Shown: in pieces, positions 1 to 8,129 of the stretch
Layout of the letters: the number at the start of each line of letters is the position of its first letter
Position numbering within the stretch: position 1 is the first letter of the stretch
NCBI RefSeq assembly: GCF_900172295.1
Contig: NZ_FWFL01000002.1
Span: 62,001 to 126,000, forward strand
Direction: 5' to 3'
DNA length: 64,000 nucleotides
From: Roseovarius litorisediminis
Lineage (GTDB): Bacteria > Pseudomonadota > Alphaproteobacteria > Rhodobacterales > Rhodobacteraceae
The notes under the pieces: model-generated
What the model was told of the DNA's origin: nothing
What the model saw: only the letters and a program-made list of their open reading frames with translations
Database searches by the model: none
Made by a program: the position numbers and the translations under genes

Positions 1-941
1 GCGTCACCATCATCAATGACGACAGCTCGGCCGAGGCCGTGGCCAAACTGCGTGCCATGAACGAAGCCGGCAACATTACCTGGGATGTGGTTGACGTGGT
101 TGCCGCTGACGCTATGCGCCTGTGCGACGAAGGCCTGGCGATGGAAATCGATCCCGACACCATGCTGGCACCTGCGCCCGATGGCACATCGGCAGCGGAT
201 GACTTTGGCGACCTGCTGGTCAGTGACTGCTTCATCCCGCAGATCGTCTATTCGACCACCTTCGGCTATCGCACTGATCTGGTTGGCGACAACCCGCCGG
301 ATGATATCTGTGACGTGTTTGATCTGGAAGCCTATCCGGGCAAGCGTAGCCTGGAAAAGCGCCCGATCAACAACATGGAATGGGCCCTGCTGTGTGACGG
401 TGTTGCCAAGGCAGACGTTTACGATGTTCTGGCAACAGCCGAAGGTCAGGATCAGGCGCTGGCGAAACTCGACTCCATCAAAGACAGCGTTGTCTGGTGG
501 AACGCCGGTGCTGACACGCCTCAGCTGCTGGCCGATGGCGAAGTTATCATGGGGTCTACCTATAACGGTCGTCTGTTCAGCGTGATTGAAGAGCAGAAAC
601 AGCCCGTCGCCATGCTGTGGGACGCACAGGTGTTTGACCTTGACGGCTGGATCATTCCGGCTGGTCTGAGCGACGAGCGCAAGCAGCGCGCACTGGACTA
701 CATCATGTTCGCGACCGACACACAGCGTCTGGCGGATCAGGCCAAGTACATCTCGTACGGCCCGGCACGCGCCTCTTCGGCACCGCTGGTTGGCAAGCAC
801 GCCGATCTGGGCATCGACATGGCACCACACATGCCGACCGATCCCAACAACGCCAAGAACACCTTCCTTTATAACTACGAGTTCTGGGCAGACTACCGCG
901 ATGATATCGACGCCAAATTCCAGGCGTGGCTGGCACAATAA
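1..941 (+). CDS. Polyamine-type ABC transporter substrate-binding protein (5' end cut by window)
   Basis: The window opens inside this gene: 312 residues can be read (frame from base 3) and the start lies upstream. The sequence fits the periplasmic PotD/PotF class of binding proteins. It has a VVAADAMRLCDEG segment, a WWNAGADTPQLL block and a STYNGR ligand-side loop, and ends in an aromatic tail (NYEFWADYRDD) usual for the class. It would capture a solute in the periplasm, probably putrescine, spermidine or a related cation, and deliver it to the two permeases that follow. A strong hairpin lies 16 bases after the stop, before the first permease gene. The exact substrate cannot be read from sequence, and the ATPase subunit is not in the window. 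Confidence 0.85.
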   Translation, partial: VTIINDDSSAEAVAKLRAMNEAGNITWDVVDVVAADAMRLCDEGLAMEIDPDTMLAPAPDGTSAADDFGDLLVSDCFIPQIVYSTTFGYRTDLVGDNPPDDICDVFDLEAYPGKRSLEKRPINNMEWALLCDGVAKADVYDVLATAEGQDQALAKLDSIKDSVVWWNAGADTPQLLADGEVIMGSTYNGRLFSVIEEQKQPVAMLWDAQVFDLDGWIIPAGLSDERKQRALDYIMFATDTQRLADQAKYISYGPARASSAPLVGKHADLGIDMAPHMPTDPNNAKNTFLYNYEFWADYRDDIDAKFQAWLAQ

Positions 942-956
942 GCCGGTTCTAAAATC

Positions 957-981
957 GGAAGGGGCCAAGTTGGCCCCTTCC
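957..981 (+). promoter_or_regulatory. Intercistronic hairpin between binding protein and permease genes
   Basis: A 12-base arm at 957-968 is exactly complementary to 970-981 around a single base; a realistic fold is a 10-bp G+C-rich stem with loop AAGTT. No T-run follows, so it is not a classic terminator. In this place such hairpins usually protect the upstream mRNA or partly stop transcription, which gives more binding protein than permease. That role is inferred. Confidence 0.6.
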
Positions 982-1034
982 ATGCCAACCGCGAAACGGC
1001 GGTGGCCCATAACAAAAAGACTGACGGGGATGAC

Positions 1035-2693
1035 ATGAGTGATATCGCAGATACCGGCCCGGTTCTGGCAGCTGACGGCACACCGCTTAAGCGCAGCCTT
1101 GCTCGCGCGCTGAGGGTTCAGAAAACCCGGGCGCTCCTGTTGATCGCGCCACTTCTGGCGTTTGTTCTGATCTCATTTATCTGGCCCATTGGGGTCATGC
1201 TTTTCCGTTCGGTCGAGAACGAGATCGTCGAAAATACGTTGCCGAACACCGTTAAGGAGCTTGCGACCTGGGATGGTGGCTCACAAGAACTGCCGCCTCA
1301 ATCTGCGTTCGAGGCCCTGTACTTCGATATGTTCGCCGCGACCGAGCTGAAACGCCACACGCGTCTCGGCACTCGACTTAACTATGAAAAAACCGGTATC
1401 TCATCGCTGTTCCGCCAAAGCGGCCGGAAACTGGACGATCCCGGTAAGGATTACCGTAAGGCCTTGGGTGCGGTGACGTCCGACATAACCAAATCTGCAA
1501 CCTGGCTTGAACTGATCAGCGGGGCATCGGATGCGGCCAGGTCAGCCCCTCTGGTTGCCAGTCAGCGCCAGCGGCTTTCGACACTGGATGACCGGCAAAT
1601 CAAGGGTGACCTCAGCTTTTCGCCGTCTGCCGATATTGTACAGCTTTTGCCGCGCGCGGCGCGCGAATACACCGCCTTTGCCCTGTATACGGAACTTGTC
1701 GATGGCAAGGATGTGGCCAAGACCAAGCCGTGGGAATCTGTTTATGTGGCACTGGCCGCAGATTTGTCAGACGCTGATGTCTCGGGGTATAACGGGCCTC
1801 ACGCGCAGATGTTGCGCGACCTGGTCGCAGCCGACGTTACGGCACCGGACTTCCGCGCTATTTTCACTGATATCGACAAAGACTGGGGCGCGCTTGAAAC
1901 CTGGCGCACGATCCAGACCCATTCGAAACCTTACACAAGCGGTTATTTTCTGAATGCGATCGACATGCAGAAAACGCCCGAAGGGGCCATGGCGCAGCCG
2001 GAAAACAAGCAGATCCTTGTTAAACTTTTCATTCGCACACTGATCATGTCGCTGATCATCATGGGGTCCTGTGCCCTGCTTGCCTATCCTGTCGCCTGGA
2101 TTCTGGCCAATCTGCCTGCGCGAAAGGCAAATATCCTGATGATCTTTGTGTTGCTCCCGTTCTGGACGTCACTTCTGGTCAGGACGTCGGCGTGGAAGGT
2201 CATGCTGCAGCAACAGGGCGTGATCAACGATGTGCTTGTCTGGCTGGGGCTGGTCGATGATGCGGACCGGCTTATCATGATCAACAACCAGTTTGGCACG
2301 ATCGTCGCGATGACGCACATCCTGCTACCTTTCATGATCCTGCCGATGTATTCGGTGATGCAGACGATAAACCCCAGCTACCTGCGCGCCGCCAAATCAT
2401 TGGGCGCAACCAACTGGACAGCCTTCTGGCGGGTGTATTTTCCGCAGACAATACCGGGCATCGGCGCGGGTGCGATTCTGGTGTTCATCCTGTCGATCGG
2501 TTACTACATCACGCCCGAGATCGTCGGCGGCACCAAGGGTGTCTTTATCTCGAACCGAATTGCCTATCACATTTCCAGTTCGCTTAACTGGGGCCTTGCG
2601 GCCGCGTTGGGGACGATACTGCTGGTGGTGGTGCTGGTTCTCTACTGGGCCTACGACAAGATTGTCGGCATTGACAACGTGAAGCTGGGGTAA
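1035..2693 (+). CDS. ABC transporter permease, PotB-like, with large periplasmic insert
   Basis: This 552-residue inner-membrane protein is the first permease of the polyamine-type importer. The start at 1035 (MSDIADTGP) follows ACGGGGATGAC; a GTG at 1002 lies in the same frame but has no good ribosome site. One membrane helix sits at about residues 33-57, and the usual BPD_transp_1 core begins near residue 330. The EAA loop that contacts the ATPase is seen near residue 452 (AAKSLGATNWTAFWRV). Between helix 1 and the core lies a roughly 270-residue soluble segment, so the protein is nearly twice the size of E. coli PotB. It ends 5 bases before the second permease. Confidence 0.88.
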   Translation: MSDIADTGPVLAADGTPLKRSLARALRVQKTRALLLIAPLLAFVLISFIWPIGVMLFRSVENEIVENTLPNTVKELATWDGGSQELPPQSAFEALYFDMFAATELKRHTRLGTRLNYEKTGISSLFRQSGRKLDDPGKDYRKALGAVTSDITKSATWLELISGASDAARSAPLVASQRQRLSTLDDRQIKGDLSFSPSADIVQLLPRAAREYTAFALYTELVDGKDVAKTKPWESVYVALAADLSDADVSGYNGPHAQMLRDLVAADVTAPDFRAIFTDIDKDWGALETWRTIQTHSKPYTSGYFLNAIDMQKTPEGAMAQPENKQILVKLFIRTLIMSLIIMGSCALLAYPVAWILANLPARKANILMIFVLLPFWTSLLVRTSAWKVMLQQQGVINDVLVWLGLVDDADRLIMINNQFGTIVAMTHILLPFMILPMYSVMQTINPSYLRAAKSLGATNWTAFWRVYFPQTIPGIGAGAILVFILSIGYYITPEIVGGTKGVFISNRIAYHISSSLNWGLAAALGTILLVVVLVLYWAYDKIVGIDNVKLG

Positions 2694-2698
2694 GGCAG

Positions 2699-3928
2699 AT
2701 GGCAAACACATTGGATAATATCACCGTACCCGTTTCGCTTCCCTTCACCCTGTCACTGGTGGGGCTTCTGGTGGCTGCGATCGCCTTTGTTGCGGGCGTT
2801 TCAACCGCCTCTGACTTTTCCGAGTTTCTGCTGACGGTCGGGGCTGGTTCCGGGTTGGCGATTGGTTTTGCCTTTGCGCTGATTTCACTGTTTGATACGG
2901 CCCGCCCGGCAATGATCGTAAGTGCCTTGCTTGGTGCCGCGATTGGTCTGTCGCTAGGCAGTTCTGGTGGCGCGCTGTTTGGGATCATTTTTGGTGTCGT
3001 CGCAGCGCGGTTGATCTTCTGGGTGCATCTGCGCCAATACCGCAGAGGCCTGCCCACCTATCTGACATCAAATCAGGTGCTCTGGCACTATGGGTTCCGG
3101 GCGATCTGTGCCGCGATCTTTATCTTTCTGATTACCCCGATCCTGGTGGTGCTACCACTCAGCTTTAACGCCGAAGATTTCTTTACCTTCACGCCCGAGA
3201 TGCTGAGCCTGGATCCTGAAGGCTTTTCGCTTAAGCACTACAAGGATTTCTGGAATAGCAACGAATGGCAGAGATCCTTCAAGAACTCGTTGATCATCGC
3301 GCCGATTGCGACGATGATTTCGGTGTCTCTGGGTACTTTGGCCGCGATCGGGCTTAGCCAGTCGCATGTACCGTTTCGCCGGGCAATCATGGCTGTTTTG
3401 ATCTCACCGATGATCGTGCCGCTGATCATCTCGGCCACGGGCATGTTCTTTTTCTACTCAAAAGTCGGCAACTTCATGGAAGGTACGCTTGGGCTGGATA
3501 AAAACCTTGTTGGTTACATCAAGGTGGTGCTGGCCCACGCGGTTCTGGGTATCCCGTTTGTGATCATCACGGTGACGGCGACGCTGGTCGGCTTTGATCG
3601 CTCGTTGACACGGGCGGCGGCCAATATGGGTGCTGATCCTGTGACAACCTTCTTCAAGATACAGATGCCGCTGATCCTGCCCGGTGTAATTTCAGGGGGC
3701 CTGTTCGCTTTCATCACGTCGTTTGACGAGGTTGTGGTGGTTTTGTTTGTCGGTTCAGCCAGCCAGAAAACCCTGCCTTGGCAGATGTTCACGGGTCTGC
3801 GCGAACAGATCAGCCCGACGATCCTGGCGGTGGCCACTATCCTTGTGATTATCTCAATCGCGCTGCTGACCACGGTTGAACTGTTACGCAGACGATCCGA
3901 GCGGCTGCGCGGCATGAGTCCGACCTGA
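2699..3928 (+). CDS. ABC transporter permease, PotC-like, with extra N-terminal helices
   Basis: This 409-residue second permease follows the first by 5 bases, with GGGGTAAGG as ribosome site. The C-terminal 270 residues are the usual BPD_transp_1 domain with an EAA loop near residue 303 (RAAANMGADPVTTFFKI). The first 130 residues hold about four added hydrophobic helices that classical PotC lacks; this N-terminal extension is visible directly. Together with the first permease it should form the membrane channel for the solute bound by the upstream binding protein. A bidirectional terminator follows. Substrate specificity is not determined. Confidence 0.88.
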   Translation: MANTLDNITVPVSLPFTLSLVGLLVAAIAFVAGVSTASDFSEFLLTVGAGSGLAIGFAFALISLFDTARPAMIVSALLGAAIGLSLGSSGGALFGIIFGVVAARLIFWVHLRQYRRGLPTYLTSNQVLWHYGFRAICAAIFIFLITPILVVLPLSFNAEDFFTFTPEMLSLDPEGFSLKHYKDFWNSNEWQRSFKNSLIIAPIATMISVSLGTLAAIGLSQSHVPFRRAIMAVLISPMIVPLIISATGMFFFYSKVGNFMEGTLGLDKNLVGYIKVVLAHAVLGIPFVIITVTATLVGFDRSLTRAAANMGADPVTTFFKIQMPLILPGVISGGLFAFITSFDEVVVVLFVGSASQKTLPWQMFTGLREQISPTILAVATILVIISIALLTTVELLRRRSERLRGMSPT

Positions 3929-3963
3929 CCAGTTCAGAACCGGATTTTGAAAAGAAAAATAAG

Positions 3964-3988
3964 GGCGCCCATCTTGGGCGCCTTTTTC
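3964..3988. terminator. Bidirectional intrinsic terminator
   Basis: An 8-bp stem (3964-3971 with 3975-3982, loop TCT) is followed by TTTTTCTTT on the plus strand and preceded by AAAAGAAAAATAA, which gives a T-rich tail on the minus strand too. It sits between the convergent permease and TetR genes and should end both transcripts. Confidence 0.85.
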
Positions 3989-3990
3989 TT

Positions 3991-4608
3991 TCAGGCGCGG
4001 TAGCGGGCCAAAAACATTTCGACAGCGCCGTTTACGACGCGTTCAATATCAGTCTCGGACACGTCTTTTGCCACGCCGCAAAGGCTGCGCACGAACAGGT
4101 CGCTTTTGCATAGCTCGCCAAACTGGTTGGCGGCCAGATCCACATCGGCGATTTTCAGATCTCCTCGCGCGATGTAAATTTCAAGCAGGGTGCCCAACCG
4201 TTTGCGCAACAGCGCAGGGCCGGATTCGTAAAACTTGCAGCCAAGTTCTGGAAAACGATGAGATTCCGAGACGCAAATGCGAAAAACCTGTTGCCCGAAG
4301 TCCGACAGGAAAAACCGGACAATTCGGTCAGCCGCTTCGTGCAGCACCTCTTCTATCGGGGCGTCTGCGCCAATCACCGACAACGCCTCTTGTGCTTGAC
4401 GGTTGCACTCCAGCCGGGCCACCTCCGAAAACAGCAGCCGCTTGTCGGGGAAATAGCTGTAAAGCGTGGCTTTTGATACCTCGGCTGCGCGGGCTATCTC
4501 ATCGACACTGGCGCCTTCAAAGCCATCCCGCATGAATATCCTGCGCGCACCTTCCACCACCTGATCGAATTTGCGGCCTTTTTTGATTTCTGCGGCAATC
4601 GCCGTCAT
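3991..4608 (-). CDS. TetR/AcrR-family transcriptional regulator
   Basis: This 205-residue protein has an N-terminal TetR helix-turn-helix at about residues 33-55 (ending KATLYSYFPDK) and an all-helical ligand domain of the AefR-like C-terminal type. The start is preceded by GGGGAG at good spacing. It lies downstream of a 48-residue exported peptide on the same strand and should be read with it, or from its own promoter in the 109-base gap. The 20-bp inverted repeat at 4904-4958, between that peptide and mbfA, is the obvious candidate operator. The ligand is unknown. Confidence 0.9.
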   Translation of the reverse strand: MTAIAAEIKKGRKFDQVVEGARRIFMRDGFEGASVDEIARAAEVSKATLYSYFPDKRLLFSEVARLECNRQAQEALSVIGADAPIEEVLHEAADRIVRFFLSDFGQQVFRICVSESHRFPELGCKFYESGPALLRKRLGTLLEIYIARGDLKIADVDLAANQFGELCKSDLFVRSLCGVAKDVSETDIERVVNGAVEMFLARYRA

Positions 4609-4676
4609 GCGAGTTCTCCCCGTGAGCCTACATAGTCTAGTCGTCTCGGCATGGGTCCCGCAAGCACATCTGCGTG

Positions 4677-4707
4677 TGATGCAGGCAGGGCGTACCCGCC
4701 TGCATCA
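4677..4707 (-). terminator. Hairpin downstream of the 48-residue peptide gene
   Basis: The 10-base arm 4677-4686 pairs exactly with 4698-4707; inside, GGG/CCC pairs add three more base pairs around one bulged A. It begins 10 bases after the peptide's stop codon on the minus strand. There is no T-run, so it may slow or trim transcription into the TetR gene rather than end it. Confidence 0.5.
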
Positions 4708-4717
4708 TGACCAAGGG

Positions 4718-4864
4718 CTATTTGTTTATCCCGTCTGCGTCTTTCGTCGCCGGCTGAGGTTCCGGTTCGGGGAAGGTCAGCACAGGGGTTATGCTGTCAA
4801 TGTTCATGCTATACGCAGGGGCAACACTTAGCAAAAGAACGAGGGCGGTCAGGATGGGTTTCAT
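4718..4864 (-). CDS. Small exported peptide, 48 residues, unknown function
   Basis: A short frame reads MKPILTALVLLLSVAPAYS and then a proline- and acid-rich tail ending DADGINK. The first 19 residues look like a classic signal peptide (two-residue charged start, hydrophobic core, APA or AYS cleavage region). The mature part would be about 29-31 residues (ITPVLTFPEPEPQP is its centre). TGGAGACAGAT supplies a ribosome site 8 bases before the ATG, and a strong hairpin follows the stop, so it looks like a true transcription unit. It lies upstream of the TetR gene and divergent from mbfA. I do not recognise the family; a periplasmic role in the same stress or metal response is only a guess. Confidence 0.6.
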   Translation of the reverse strand: MKPILTALVLLLSVAPAYSMNIDSITPVLTFPEPEPQPATKDADGINK

Positions 4865-4879
4865 ATCTGTCTCCAATCT

Positions 4880-4958
4880 GAACTAATCAGTTCATAATTT
4901 GATAAGTAAACTATTCGGTTTAGATTTCAAGATCAAAACTAAACCGAATAGTTTACTT
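4880..4958. promoter_or_regulatory. Operator array and divergent promoter region: 20-bp perfect inverted repeat plus a related site
   Basis: Arms 4904-4923 and 4939-4958 are exactly complementary over 20 bases with a 15-base spacer. Each arm itself holds a TAAAC-N6-GTTTA element (4907-4922 and 4940-4955), with centres 33 bp apart, about three helical turns. A third, similar AACT-N4-AGTT element lies at 4880-4893. On the minus strand a plausible promoter (TTGAAA at 4925-4930, ACTTAT at 4902-4907, 17-bp spacing) has the left arm between its -35 and -10 boxes. This is the expected layout for repression by a TetR dimer; the neighbouring TetR protein is the natural candidate. Confidence 0.7.
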
Positions 4959-5048
4959 TTTTGAATATCAGATATGCAAATATGAGTGGCCTTGCGCAGT
5001 GGGCCCCATCTGCTAATTCAGTACTCTTCTGACAAAGGAGCCGAACTC

Positions 5049-6026
5049 ATGATTCCCGGTGTCACGTCCCGCCGACGGTTCAAAGACCTCAGCGAACAAG
5101 AGCTGCTTGGTCTGGCCATTTCCTCGGAAGAAGATGATGCGCGTATCTATCGCAGCTATGCCGAAAGGCTTCGCGCAGATTTTCCGGACACCGCCAGGGT
5201 ATTCGAAGGCATGGCGGTGGAAGAAGATGACCACCGGCAAAGGCTGATCGACCTGCACGAAGCGCGTTTTGGCAAGGTCATCCCGCTGATCCGCCGCGAG
5301 CATGTGGCCGGATTCTATGCCCGTCGCCCCATATGGCTGATAGAAAACCTGGGAATCGAACGTATCCGCGCCGAAGCTGAAGCGATGGAAAGCGATGCAG
5401 AAGCTTTCTATCTGAAGGCCGCGCAACGTACGAGCGACTCCGCGACGCGGAAACTTTTGGGCGATTTGGCGGCTGCCGAGGCGGGCCATCAGCACCGCGC
5501 CGGAGAGCTTGAGGCAGAACATCTGGATGAGAACGCCAAGGATGCCGAGGCGCGCACCTCTCATCGGCAATTTGTGCTGACATGGGTGCAGCCGGGATTG
5601 GCCGGGCTGATGGATGGTTCGGTGTCGACGCTGGCGCCGATTTTTGCGACCGCCTTTGCCACACATGACACCTGGACCACTTTTCTGGTCGGACTGGCCG
5701 CCTCGGTTGGTGCCGGGATCTCGATGGGCTTTACCGAAGCTGCCAGTGACGACGGCGAGCTTTCTGGCCGTGGATCACCCGTTAAACGCGGCTTTGCCAG
5801 TGGGATCATGACCACAGTAGGGGGCCTGGGCCACGCCCTGCCTTACCTGATCACCGATTTCTGGACCGCGACAGTCATTGCTTTCATCGTGGTGTTTATC
5901 GAGCTTTGGGCCATTGCCTGGATACAGAACAAATTCATGGAAACCCCATTCTTTCGCGCGGCCTTTCAGGTGGTTCTGGGCGGGGCGCTGGTTTTCGCGG
6001 CCGGGGTGTTTATCGGCAGCGGCTAG
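5049..6026 (+). CDS. mbfA: Membrane-bound ferritin / iron exporter MbfA (erythrin-VIT1 fusion)
   Basis: This 325-residue protein joins an N-terminal ferritin-like (erythrin/rubrerythrin) domain, residues 1-165, to a C-terminal VIT1-type membrane domain of about five helices. The iron-binding carboxylates are intact: E27/E28, E59-x-x-H62 and E144-x-x-H147. In Bradyrhizobium and Agrobacterium this family exports iron and protects against iron excess and peroxide, usually under Irr control. AAGGAG at 5035-5040 fixes the ATG at 5049; an in-frame upstream codon is not needed. I see no clear Irr (ICE) box upstream; instead the palindromic TetR-like operators at 4880-4958 are present. Divergent from a small exported peptide and a TetR gene. 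Confidence 0.9.
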   Translation: MIPGVTSRRRFKDLSEQELLGLAISSEEDDARIYRSYAERLRADFPDTARVFEGMAVEEDDHRQRLIDLHEARFGKVIPLIRREHVAGFYARRPIWLIENLGIERIRAEAEAMESDAEAFYLKAAQRTSDSATRKLLGDLAAAEAGHQHRAGELEAEHLDENAKDAEARTSHRQFVLTWVQPGLAGLMDGSVSTLAPIFATAFATHDTWTTFLVGLAASVGAGISMGFTEAASDDGELSGRGSPVKRGFASGIMTTVGGLGHALPYLITDFWTATVIAFIVVFIELWAIAWIQNKFMETPFFRAAFQVVLGGALVFAAGVFIGSG

Positions 6027-6150
6027 GCACCTACGGCGGGGATGTCTGGGGCAAGAAGATACAGGTGTACCGGGCGTTCTTTTCCATTGAATTCTGCAAA
6101 CAAGGGCGCTTGCCAATTGACGGCGGGGAAGAAGCTGCTACCAAGTTTTG

Positions 6151-7083
6151 ATGCTGGACATATTTCTTCAGACGTTACCGTTTTTTCTGATCATCGGGCT
6201 GGGATACGGCGCTGGTAAGACCGGGTTTTTCAACGAAGAGGCCACGGCATGGCTGACCAAATTCGTTTTCTATTTTGCCCTGTCTGCGATGATTTTTCGA
6301 TTTGCCGCCAACCTTTCGCTGTCCGAGGTATTCGACTGGCGTTTCATCTTTGCTTACCTCTGGGCCACCGGATTTGTCTATGGCATCGCCACCCTTGTGG
6401 CCTTTCTTCGTGGCGTCAGCATCGAAGAGGCGGCAATTGAGGCGCAGTGTGCCGTGATCGGGAATGTCGGTTTCCTGGGGCTGCCGATGCTGGCGATGCT
6501 GATGGGCGAGGCTGCAATCGGGCCTGTGATGCTGATGCTGTCCGTTGATCTGATAGTTTTCAGCTCTTTGATCGTGGTCCTTGTGACCGGCTCGCGCGAT
6601 GGCAGGATGAGTTTCGCCATTCTGCGCACCGTGGGGCTTGGCCTGTTGAAAAACCCGATGATTGTCAGCATCGTTCTGGGTCTTGCGTGGTCAGGTCTTA
6701 GCCTGCCCATCCCCGCGCCGATGAACGATTTTTTGACGATCCTTGGTGCCGCCGCCACCCCCGGTGCGCTTTTTGCCATCGGTGCATCGCTGGCATCAAA
6801 ATCGGCCGAGCGACCGTTTGTTGCCGGCTGGCTGTCGTTCTGCAAACTGGTGCTGCATCCGGGTTTTGTCGCGTTGTCCGCCCTTTATATCTTCCCGATA
6901 GCGGCCTACCCGGCCGCAGTGATGATCGCGGCTGCCTCACTGCCGGTGGCTGGAAACGTCTATATCCTTGCGCAGCACTACGGCGTCGCGCCGCAACGGG
7001 TTTCGGCGTCTATCCTGATCTCGACCGCTATGGCTGTGTTGACCGTATCGCTTGTGATCGGCTGGGTCAGCGCTCTGTACTGA
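6151..7083 (+). CDS. AEC-family transporter (auxin efflux carrier type)
   Basis: A 310-residue integral membrane protein with about ten hydrophobic helices in two five-helix halves, typical of the AEC family (malonate, malate or auxin-like carriers). The N-terminal half has the usual FLIIGLGYGAGK and NVGFLGLPML segments; the C-terminal half ends in VAGNVYILAQHYGV, a conserved AEC stretch. The start used is the ATG at 6151; a TTG directly before it is also possible. The gap from mbfA is 124 bases with no clear terminator. Substrate unknown. Confidence 0.85.
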   Translation: MLDIFLQTLPFFLIIGLGYGAGKTGFFNEEATAWLTKFVFYFALSAMIFRFAANLSLSEVFDWRFIFAYLWATGFVYGIATLVAFLRGVSIEEAAIEAQCAVIGNVGFLGLPMLAMLMGEAAIGPVMLMLSVDLIVFSSLIVVLVTGSRDGRMSFAILRTVGLGLLKNPMIVSIVLGLAWSGLSLPIPAPMNDFLTILGAAATPGALFAIGASLASKSAERPFVAGWLSFCKLVLHPGFVALSALYIFPIAAYPAAVMIAAASLPVAGNVYILAQHYGVAPQRVSASILISTAMAVLTVSLVIGWVSALY

Positions 7084-7202
7084 AAAGTCGGCACCCATTT
7101 CGCACGAATGTAATCCAGTGACCGCAAATCATGGGTTTTCAACATTTCCAGCATCCAAGCGCCGTTTTCATCTTTAAAATAAAAGTCTCCGATTGCCTTC
7201 AC
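6978..7202 (-). CDS. Possible small gene or gene remnant opposite the AEC carrier's 3' end
   Basis: From a GTG at 7202 (CGGAGCCAA before it) a 74-residue frame reads MKAIGDFYFKDENGAWMLEM and continues KTHDLRSLDYIRAKW. The first 40 residues, in the intergenic part, look protein-like; the last 35 simply run antisense through the AEC gene. It could be a truncated gene fragment or chance. I do not recognise it. Confidence 0.2.
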   Translation of the reverse strand: MKAIGDFYFKDENGAWMLEMLKTHDLRSLDYIRAKWVPTFQYRALTQPITSDTVNTAIAVEIRIDAETRCGATP

Positions 7203-7223
7203 TTGGCTCCGGGTGTCGGTTTT

Positions 7224-7240
7224 GGCGTTTCGCAAACGCC
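7224..7240. repeat. Short inverted repeat upstream of fghA
   Basis: GGCGTTT at 7224-7230 pairs exactly with AAACGCC at 7234-7240 around CGC. It lies about 50 bases before the fghA start and may be an operator or leader hairpin. No regulator is linked to it. Confidence 0.35.
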
Positions 7241-7292
7241 GACAGATTGTTAGACAGTGTGCAGCTAGGCCGAACACCAGAAGGATTTGATC

Positions 7293-8126
7293 ATGGAAAC
7301 CGTTTCAGAAAACATCTGCTTTGGCGGCGTGCAGGGTGTCTACACTCATAAATCTGACGCCTGCAGTTGTGACATGACCTTTGGTCTGTTCCTGCCGGAA
7401 GAAGCCAAGGATGGCCCCGTGCCGGTGCTGTGGTACCTCAGTGGCCTGACCTGCACCCATGAAAACGCTATGACCAAAGCCGGAGCACAGGGCTGGGCAG
7501 CCGAACAGGGCATCGCGCTGGTCTTCCCCGACACCTCGCCGCGCGGCGAAGGCGTGGCCGATGACGACGCTTATGATCTGGGCCAGGGCGCCGGATTTTA
7601 CGTCAATGCCACCCAAGACCCCTGGGCGCCGCATTTCCGCATGTGGGATTATCTGGCGGACGAACTGCCCACCCTGATCACCCGCAACTTTTCGGTTGAT
7701 GAAGAGCGTCAGGCCATCACCGGCCATTCCATGGGCGGGCACGGCGCGCTGACGCTGGCGATGGGCCTGCCGGGGCGGTTCCGTTCGGTTTCGGCCTTTG
7801 CGCCGATCTCGAACCCGACACAGTCGGATTGGGGCCGCAAACAGCTGGGCGCCTATCTGGGCAATGATGAGGCAAAATGGGTCGCCCATGACGCCAGTAT
7901 GCTGATGCGCGAGGTGGGGTTTGACGGCCCGCTTCTGGTTGATACCGGCACAGCGGATCAGTTCATTGACCTGCTGCGGCCCGAGGCCCTGTCCGAGGCC
8001 ACAATCGCCCGCCGTCAACAGGCCACTCTGCGGATGCAGCCGGGCTACGACCACAGCTATTTCTTCATCTCGACCTTCATGGAAGATCACGTCACCTTCC
8101 ACGCTGAAGCGCTCTATTCGGAGTAA
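7293..8126 (+). CDS. fghA: S-formylglutathione hydrolase
   Basis: This 277-residue cytosolic esterase hydrolyses S-formylglutathione to formate and glutathione, the last thiol-dependent step of formaldehyde detoxification. The esterase D fold is clear: GHSMGG with the nucleophile Ser at about residue 146, an Asp at 222 (GTADQF) and His at 254 (GYDHSYFF). The LSGLTCTHEN segment, which forms the oxyanion side, is intact. AAGGA at 7281-7285 fixes the start at 7293. Only 3 bases separate it from sthA, so the two are probably co-transcribed. The glutathione-dependent formaldehyde dehydrogenase is not in the window. Confidence 0.95.
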   Translation: METVSENICFGGVQGVYTHKSDACSCDMTFGLFLPEEAKDGPVPVLWYLSGLTCTHENAMTKAGAQGWAAEQGIALVFPDTSPRGEGVADDDAYDLGQGAGFYVNATQDPWAPHFRMWDYLADELPTLITRNFSVDEERQAITGHSMGGHGALTLAMGLPGRFRSVSAFAPISNPTQSDWGRKQLGAYLGNDEAKWVAHDASMLMREVGFDGPLLVDTGTADQFIDLLRPEALSEATIARRQQATLRMQPGYDHSYFFISTFMEDHVTFHAEALYSE

Positions 8127-8129
8127 ACC

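Noticed and set aside
4960..5048. Irr/ICE box upstream of mbfA
   Set aside because: I looked for a TTTAGAA-type inverted motif and found none; only the TetR-like elements are present.
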